Below are positions 59,120 to 64,000 of a stretch of 64,000 bases of DNA, in pieces. The translations under genes were made by a program, and so were the position numbers. Origin of the DNA: JAAFIP01 sp043766985 (GTDB lineage: Bacteria > Pseudomonadota > Gammaproteobacteria > Burkholderiales > Burkholderiaceae_C); assembly GCA_043766985.1 (NCBI GenBank), contig JAYUHM010000101.1, positions 3,176-67,175 on the forward strand. Reading direction: 5' to 3'. Below the pieces are notes generated by a model. The model made no database searches. It saw nothing but the letters and a program-made list of their open reading frames with translations, and was not told the DNA's origin. Position 1 is the stretch's first letter. Each line of letters starts with the position of its first letter.

Positions 59120-60013
59120 TTACGCATGCAGCGCTTTCAGGAGTATGGCTTGCGCCATCGTCTGCTCATACCCCGCACGAATGGCGCGTTCGCGAAACTC
59201 GCGGGTGACGCTGACGTAGTAGCCAAAGTCGGGGTGCAAGGTGAAGTCGGCGGCGCGTGCATCAGGTTCAGTCAGCGCACGTTTTTTTAAATCGCCTTCT
59301 CGGTAACGGCGCGCGCTGTCGGGGGCTTTGTCTTCGTGGGCAGATGCGTCGATGGCCAGCACTTTGACCGCACCCAGTGCGCGGGCCATGCGCACTGGCA
59401 GCGGCACGGCCAGGTCTGCATCCACATACTGCACGCCACGTACGCGTACGGGGGTAAACAAGCCTTCGATGGCGCTGCTGGCCTGCACGGCTATGCCGCC
59501 GTTGCCTGCGTTAAACAGCATGGGTGTGCGCGTGGTGCGCTGCACCACGGCGGCGGCAAAGCGGGTGGCCAACTTTTCTATCGGTTGGTGGCGCAGCTCG
59601 CGGTTGATCAGCTCGGCAATGGGCGTGCCGGCAAACCGGCCTTCACCCGTCACGGCTAAACGGCCCATTTCGCTCACGCCCAAATCAAGCGCCATGCGCT
59701 CAAGCTCTACCCCGCGAATGCCGCAGGCATACAGCGCACCCACCAACGCGCCCACCGAGCCGCCTACCACCAGGTCGGGCTTGCAGCCCAGCTCGTCCAT
59801 CGCCTTGAGTACGCCCACATGCACAAAGCCGCGCGGCCCGCCCGAGCTGAGCACCCATGCGATGCGCGCAGGCTTGACCAGGGTGGCGTCAAAGCGCGGC
59901 GCATCGTCGGCATCGTGGTTGTAGTCGGGTGCAAAGCTACAGCCAGTGACAGCGGCGGCGCTGCTGAGCGCTGCAGCAACACTGGTGAGTTGAATAATCT
60001 GGCGGCGGTTCAT
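59120..60013 (-). CDS. Patatin-like lipoprotein (RssA-like)
   Basis: 297 residues from ATG 60013 (MNRRQIIQLTSVAAALSSAA). A lipoprotein signal with lipobox VTGC near residue 25. Patatin motifs: SSGGPRGFVHVGVLKAMDEL (oxyanion), GGSVGALVG (nucleophile Ser) and VDADLAVPLPVRMARALGA, where the catalytic Asp is kept but the usual DG(G/A) reads DAD. Probably anchored in the outer membrane, acting on lipids. Divergent from the alpha/beta hydrolase pair at 60140. Confidence 0.88.
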   Translation of the reverse strand: MNRRQIIQLTSVAAALSSAAAVTGCSFAPDYNHDADDAPRFDATLVKPARIAWVLSSGGPRGFVHVGVLKAMDELGCKPDLVVGGSVGALVGALYACGIRGVELERMALDLGVSEMGRLAVTGEGRFAGTPIAELINRELRHQPIEKLATRFAAAVVQRTTRTPMLFNAGNGGIAVQASSAIEGLFTPVRVRGVQYVDADLAVPLPVRMARALGAVKVLAIDASAHEDKAPDSARRYREGDLKKRALTEPDARAADFTLHPDFGYYVSVTREFRERAIRAGYEQTMAQAILLKALHA

Positions 60014-60139
60014 AGGCAATAGTGGCGTTGATGTCGCAAAGTTTACAGCGCAAGCTACTGCCCCGCGCGCCCTAGGCAATTTCCCCATCACCAGATGTTG
60101 GCAATAAGGGTACATTGGCCCGAACACCTTGGAGACTGG

Positions 60140-62296
60140 ATGAAGTTACTTCCCTTATGGGCTACTGGCGGCGCCCTTGTTTTGGCGTTGTGCAGCCCCG
60201 CCCACGCCCGCGTCACCCGCATCGTGATTGACGAAACCATTCCTCTGCCAGCGCCCGCGGGCAGCATGGCCTATGAGCAAGTGGCGGGCCGCGCCTTTGG
60301 CGAGCTCGACCCCAAGTTGCCGGGCAACGCCATCATTCAAGACATTGCGCTGGGGCTGGATGCCGACGGCAAGGCACGCTACGTGTCCAGCTTTGTCATT
60401 TACAAGCCCGTCGATATGACCAAGGCCAGCGGCCTGCTGTGGCACGACGTGCCCAACCGGGGCCGCGTGTACCCGTTTGCGTTTCAAGAGCAGGCCTTTG
60501 GCGACATCATGCTGGCCAGCGCCTGGCAGGGCGACAACAGCGGCGCTACCGCCGTGCGGCCCAAGGCCAGTGCGGCGGGCATGCAGTTTTTGCAAGTGCC
60601 AGTGGCGCGTGGCGCGGGTGGTACGCCCGTTACCGGAGAGGTGCTAGGCCGCATCGTCAACCGCTCCGGCGCGGCATCGCAAGCGCTGTGGGTGCAAACC
60701 AACCCGGTGCCCTACAAGCCGGTGAGCCTGGATACCAGCAAGGCTAAACTCGTTTCACGCGCTAGCGAGAACCAGCGCGGGGAGGTAACCGACGAGCGCG
60801 CCATCCCCGCCACGGACTGGGCCTGGGCCAAGTGCGACGCGGCCAACCCCTTTCCCGGTACGCCGGACGCCACGCAGATCTGTTTAAAGAACGGCTTTGA
60901 CGGCAACCGCCTCTACCAAGTGGTCTTCACCGCCGCTGACCCCTATGTGCTGGGCATGGGCTTTGCGGCCTTCAGAGACGTAGCCGCCTTCTTCAAAAAA
61001 TCCACGGCTGACGGCACAGGCACGGCCAACCCGATAGCCAAGGCCGTCACGCACAGCATCACGCGCGGTGTCTCGCAGTCGGGCAATTTTCTGCGTGGCT
61101 GGCTGCACCTGGGCTTTAACCAGGCCGAGGACGGCGCGCAGGTACACGACGGCCTGTGGCCCATCATTGCCGGGCGGCGCATTGCGCTGAACTTTCGATG
61201 GGCGCAACCCGACGGCGTGCTGGAACTGTACCAAGCCGGCAGCGAAGGCCCGCAGTGGTGGCTGCCCCACCCTGACCCTGTGCGTGGCCTGCCTATAGGT
61301 GGCATCCTGGACCGCTGCACCGCCAGCAGCACTTGCCCCAAGGTAGTGGAGCATTTTGGCTCTGCCGAAGTGTGGGCGCTCAAACTCACGCCAGAATGGG
61401 TAGGCGCAGACGGCAAGGCTGATTTACCCTTGCCAGACAGCGTAAGACGCTACTACATTGCGAGCAGCAACCATGGTGGCGGCGCAGGCGGCTTCGACAC
61501 CAGCCTGCCCGGTGTGGGCCTGCCCACCACCGGCGCGGCCTGCCCCGGCAACAACTTTGGCACCGGCATGCTGCCTGCCAACCCGGTGCCGCACACGCAA
61601 ACCGTCAACGCGATTCGCGTGCACTTCCGTAACTGGGTGATGGCAGGCAAAGCACCACCGCCCAGCCGCTACCCCACGCTGGCGCAGGGCCTGCTGGCCC
61701 CCGCCAACAAAGCGGCGCTGGGCTACCCCTCGCTGCCCGGCCTGCGCGCCACCGTGCCCGAGGGCGACTTCATCATGCCCGTGCACGACTACGACTTCGG
61801 CCCGCAGTTCAATTACGTCGACGGCTCCGGCATCCCAACGATTACGCCACCGCGCATCAAACAATCCCTCCCCATGCTGGCCCCCAAAGTCGATGCCGAC
61901 GGCAACGAGCGCGGCGGCGTGCCCGTAGTGCTGCTGGACGCACCGCTAGGCACCTACCTGGGCTGGAACGTCACCGCAGGCGGCTTTCATAGAGACCAGA
62001 TTTGCGACTACGTGGGCGGCATGGTGCCCTTTGCCCGCACCGAGGCAGAGCGCCAGGCCAGCAACGACCCCCGCCCCTCGCTGCAAGCACGCTATGGCTC
62101 GCACGAGGGCTACGTGGCCGCCGTGCAAAAGGCCGCAGACAACGCGGTAGCGCAGGGCTTTTTACTACCTGTGGATGCGACCGCCTTGGTCAAAGCCGCG
62201 CAGGCCAGCGCGGTCCTGTCGCCCACCACACCCGTCCCGCCTGCCACCTCCAGCCCTGCACCCTCAGCCCCCGCCCGCGTCCTCGCACCCATCTAG
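60140..62296 (+). CDS. Large secreted alpha/beta hydrolase-domain protein
   Basis: 718 residues from ATG 60140 with ribosome site GGAG; signal peptide (ATGGALVLALCSPAHA). The body matches the large 'alpha/beta hydrolase domain' family: SGLLWHDVPNRGRVYPF, AWQGDNSGAT, the nucleophile-type GVSQSGNFLRGWLHLGFNQA (Ser in GVSQSG), SSNHGGGAGGFD and the late VTAGGFHRDQICDYVGGMVP. The C-terminus is Pro/Ala/Ser-rich. Likely a periplasmic esterase or lactonase with unknown substrate. It is followed by a second hydrolase gene after 18 bp, one operon. Confidence 0.82.
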   Translation: MKLLPLWATGGALVLALCSPAHARVTRIVIDETIPLPAPAGSMAYEQVAGRAFGELDPKLPGNAIIQDIALGLDADGKARYVSSFVIYKPVDMTKASGLLWHDVPNRGRVYPFAFQEQAFGDIMLASAWQGDNSGATAVRPKASAAGMQFLQVPVARGAGGTPVTGEVLGRIVNRSGAASQALWVQTNPVPYKPVSLDTSKAKLVSRASENQRGEVTDERAIPATDWAWAKCDAANPFPGTPDATQICLKNGFDGNRLYQVVFTAADPYVLGMGFAAFRDVAAFFKKSTADGTGTANPIAKAVTHSITRGVSQSGNFLRGWLHLGFNQAEDGAQVHDGLWPIIAGRRIALNFRWAQPDGVLELYQAGSEGPQWWLPHPDPVRGLPIGGILDRCTASSTCPKVVEHFGSAEVWALKLTPEWVGADGKADLPLPDSVRRYYIASSNHGGGAGGFDTSLPGVGLPTTGAACPGNNFGTGMLPANPVPHTQTVNAIRVHFRNWVMAGKAPPPSRYPTLAQGLLAPANKAALGYPSLPGLRATVPEGDFIMPVHDYDFGPQFNYVDGSGIPTITPPRIKQSLPMLAPKVDADGNERGGVPVVLLDAPLGTYLGWNVTAGGFHRDQICDYVGGMVPFARTEAERQASNDPRPSLQARYGSHEGYVAAVQKAADNAVAQGFLLPVDATALVKAAQASAVLSPTTPVPPATSSPAPSAPARVLAPI

Positions 62297-62314
62297 CCCA
62301 TCTAGGAGACCCCC

Positions 62315-63388
62315 GTGACCCTACTCAAATCCCTCACCCACGCCGTCTGCGGCATCGTGCTATCCGTCATGACACTCACCAGCCAAGCCGCCGACTATCC
62401 CACAGGTAAAGAAGGCAGCTATATCGCCAAAGACTTCCGCTTCCACACCGGCGAAGTCATGCCCGAGATGCGCATCCACTACACCACGGTAGGCGACCCC
62501 AAAGGCGAGCCGGTGCTGGTGCTGCATGGCACTACCGGCTCAGGCATGGGCATGCTCAACCCCAACTTTGCGGGCGAGCTGTTTGGCGCGGGCCAGCCGC
62601 TGGACGCCAGCAAATACTTCATCATCCTGCCCGACGCGATAGGCACCGGCAAGTCCACCAAGCCGTCCGACGGCCTGCGCGCCGCCTTCCCCAAATACAA
62701 CTACGACGACATGGTCGACGCGCAGTACCGTTTGGTGACGGAGCATTTGGGGCTAAAGCACCTGCGCCTGGTGATAGGCAACTCCATGGGCGGCATGCAA
62801 ACCTGGATCTGGGGCACCAAGCACCCCGCCTTCATGGACGCGTTGGTGCCCATGGCCTCCCAGCCCACCGAGATGTCCAGCCGTAACTGGATGCTGCGCC
62901 GCCTGATCACCGACTCCATCAAGAACGACCCCGAGTGGAAAGGCGGCAACTACACCACCCAGCCCCGCAGCGCGCAGTTTGCATCCGTGTACTACGCCAT
63001 CGCCACCAACGGCGGCAGCCAAGCCATCCAAAAAGCCGCCCCCACCCGCGAGAAGGCCGACCAAATCCTCGACCAACGTCTGAACACCAAATACACCGGC
63101 GACGCCAACGACCACCTCTACCAATGGGACTCGTCGCGCGACTACAACCCCGCGCCTGGGCTGGAGCGCATCCAGGCTGCACTATTGGCGATCAACTCCG
63201 CTGATGATGAACGCAATCCACCCGAGACTGGCACGCTGGAACGCGAGATCAAACGCGTCAAAAATGGCCGCGTTTATTTGATCCCCGGTAGCGAGCAAAC
63301 GGCGGGGCATGGGACTACGGCGATGGCTAAGTTTTGGAAGCCGCAGTTGGCGGAATTGCTGCAAAGCGCGCCGAGGTTAGGGAAGTAG
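62315..63388 (+). CDS. Exported alpha/beta-hydrolase of the homoserine acetyltransferase-like group
   Basis: 357 residues, GTG start at 62315 with TAGGAGA ahead. A signal peptide (AVCGIVLSVMTLTSQA) is followed by an alpha/beta hydrolase: EPVLVLHGTTGSGMGMLNP, the nucleophile elbow GNSMGGMQTWIWG, an Asp in INSADDERNPPETG and a His in SEQTAGHGTTAMAKFW. MetX-type proteins are cytoplasmic, so with a signal peptide this is more likely an exported esterase. Cotranscribed with the previous hydrolase. Confidence 0.86.
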   Translation: MTLLKSLTHAVCGIVLSVMTLTSQAADYPTGKEGSYIAKDFRFHTGEVMPEMRIHYTTVGDPKGEPVLVLHGTTGSGMGMLNPNFAGELFGAGQPLDASKYFIILPDAIGTGKSTKPSDGLRAAFPKYNYDDMVDAQYRLVTEHLGLKHLRLVIGNSMGGMQTWIWGTKHPAFMDALVPMASQPTEMSSRNWMLRRLITDSIKNDPEWKGGNYTTQPRSAQFASVYYAIATNGGSQAIQKAAPTREKADQILDQRLNTKYTGDANDHLYQWDSSRDYNPAPGLERIQAALLAINSADDERNPPETGTLEREIKRVKNGRVYLIPGSEQTAGHGTTAMAKFWKPQLAELLQSAPRLGK

Positions 63389-63396
63389 TTTTACTG

Positions 63397-63420
63397 CCGT
63401 TTGGGCTGAGCCTGCCGAAG
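63397..63420. repeat. Half copy of the aceE palindromic element
   Basis: CCGTTTGGGCTGAGCCTGCC then GAAG, the same arm type as at 51014, in the intergenic space after the hydrolase operon. An imperfect partner arm may follow (ACCAGCACGAGC). Confidence 0.55.
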
Positions 63421-63515
63421 CCTTCGCGTTGTACCAGCACGAGCACTGCTACGGCGCGCTTTGGGTTTGCATGACATAGAAACACGACCAAACACCACAG
63501 ACGCTCTGCTAGCAC

Positions 63516-63878
63516 TCACCATCTGCGCTTGTACTTACCGATAAATGATACCCCGATGCCTCCGCAGCCCTTGCTGGACTCCACTATAAGGTGCCCATTT
63601 ATTAGCGAAAATTGTCCTCGACAGCCATCTGCATCAAGGGTTGCGTGCTTCCCTGCGCTTACTGCCTCCCCTTCCATTTGCCCTAGATTCACTTGCCCCG
63701 GGTTTTCTCCCACCCAGTTCGCGGAGCCAGAGACGTAAATACGATTGTCGGATAGCCTTACAAGTGTGACGGTTGCCGATGGGTCAACCTTGCCGCGAAA
63801 CAGGCGAACATATGCCCCCGTCCAAGGCACTAACTTCTCGTCAATGGTGACACGATTCAATAGCTGCTCCCGAGCCAC
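63516..63878 (-). CDS. Hypothetical protein, possibly 5'-truncated
   Basis: 120 residues starting with GTG 63878, with an in-frame TAA a few codons upstream. No signal peptide. The C-terminal part (LDADGCRGQFSLINGHLIVE followed by SSKGCGGIGVSFIGKYKRRW) resembles the end of small exported domains with DGxGC...F...LxVxxxGxCGGxxVxFxGxY. Those are normally secreted, so the lack of a signal suggests loss of the 5' end or a wrong start. No function assigned. Confidence 0.5.
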   Translation of the reverse strand: MAREQLLNRVTIDEKLVPWTGAYVRLFRGKVDPSATVTLVRLSDNRIYVSGSANWVGENPGQVNLGQMEGEAVSAGKHATLDADGCRGQFSLINGHLIVESSKGCGGIGVSFIGKYKRRW

Positions 63879-64000
63879 GAATACTTAGTATAAGCAAGGC
63901 GCATCATCCTATTTCCGGCAGTTGAAAGGCCATAAACCGTCTGCAAGCTAGACTACAAGCCAATTTCAACGGATTTGCGAGGGTCACCAAATGGGTGAAG
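63879..64000. other. Right edge, nothing identified
   Basis: About 120 bp without a recognisable gene or structure. Confidence 0.3.

Noticed and set aside
1..64000. CRISPR array, tRNA, rRNA, insertion sequence or prophage
   Set aside because: No regularly spaced direct repeats, no cloverleaf-like sequence ending in CCA, no transposase or integrase reading frame and no phage structural genes were seen.

Overview
The window looks like a chromosomal segment of a betaproteobacterium of the family Comamonadaceae (Rhodoferax/Polaromonas-like). The basis is recognition of the proteins: a homodimeric-type AceE, a PhaM-like polyhydroxyalkanoate granule protein, the pilT-pilU pair, DUF4148 and DUF2145 proteins and the style of the Lrp regulators. 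No rRNA, tRNA, insertion sequence, CRISPR array or prophage is visible.

Layout. 0-9.4 kb: a truncated M28 peptidase lipoprotein, PutA (proline to glutamate), a small basic protein, a divergent two-component pair, an Lrp regulator of PutR type, two unknown regulators or hypotheticals and YggS. 9.4-18.5 kb: pilT-pilU, a LysR/tautomerase pair, a 3-hydroxyisobutyrate-dehydrogenase-like enzyme, CorA, a patatin, an MFS transporter and the hibernation factor HPF. 18.5-28.3 kb: a crotonase, PhaM-like and FIST proteins, an unknown lipoprotein, a CREST-type membrane protein, an MFS-PlsC fusion, a YiaA/B protein and a first DUF2145 pair. 28.4-33.5 kb: defence operon 1, a single-chain restriction-methyltransferase followed by a HipA-like kinase and a HipS-like/HIRAN protein. 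33.7-40.9 kb: a core block (priA, hemE, CoA-binding protein, redoxin, dsbD). 40.9-49.6 kb: defence locus 2, hsdM-hsdS, then a toxin-antitoxin-SecB-like chaperone module, then hsdR, all on the minus strand, with a divergent CopG-like antitoxin gene in the middle. 49.6-64 kb: AlaX, an Lrp regulator, aceE, a second DUF2145 pair, SDR, creatininase, LysR and a group of lipases and alpha/beta hydrolases.

Three things stand out. First, a dispersed repeat of about 45-55 bp occurs at least 13 times, and eight copies lie inside protein-coding genes without breaking the frame: three in putA, two in dsbD (one forms the signal-peptide core, one a membrane helix), and one each in yggS, alaX and aceE. Two further copies supply the stop codons of priA and of the CopG-like gene. 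Second, a toxin-antitoxin-chaperone (TAC) cassette sits inside a type I restriction operon, directly ahead of hsdR. Third, the HipA-like kinase in defence operon 1 seems to be split: the part resembling the HipA N-terminal subdomain (HipS) is encoded separately, fused to a HIRAN DNA-binding domain, and both genes are translationally coupled to a restriction-modification enzyme. All family assignments are from sequence recognition alone; no database search was run.
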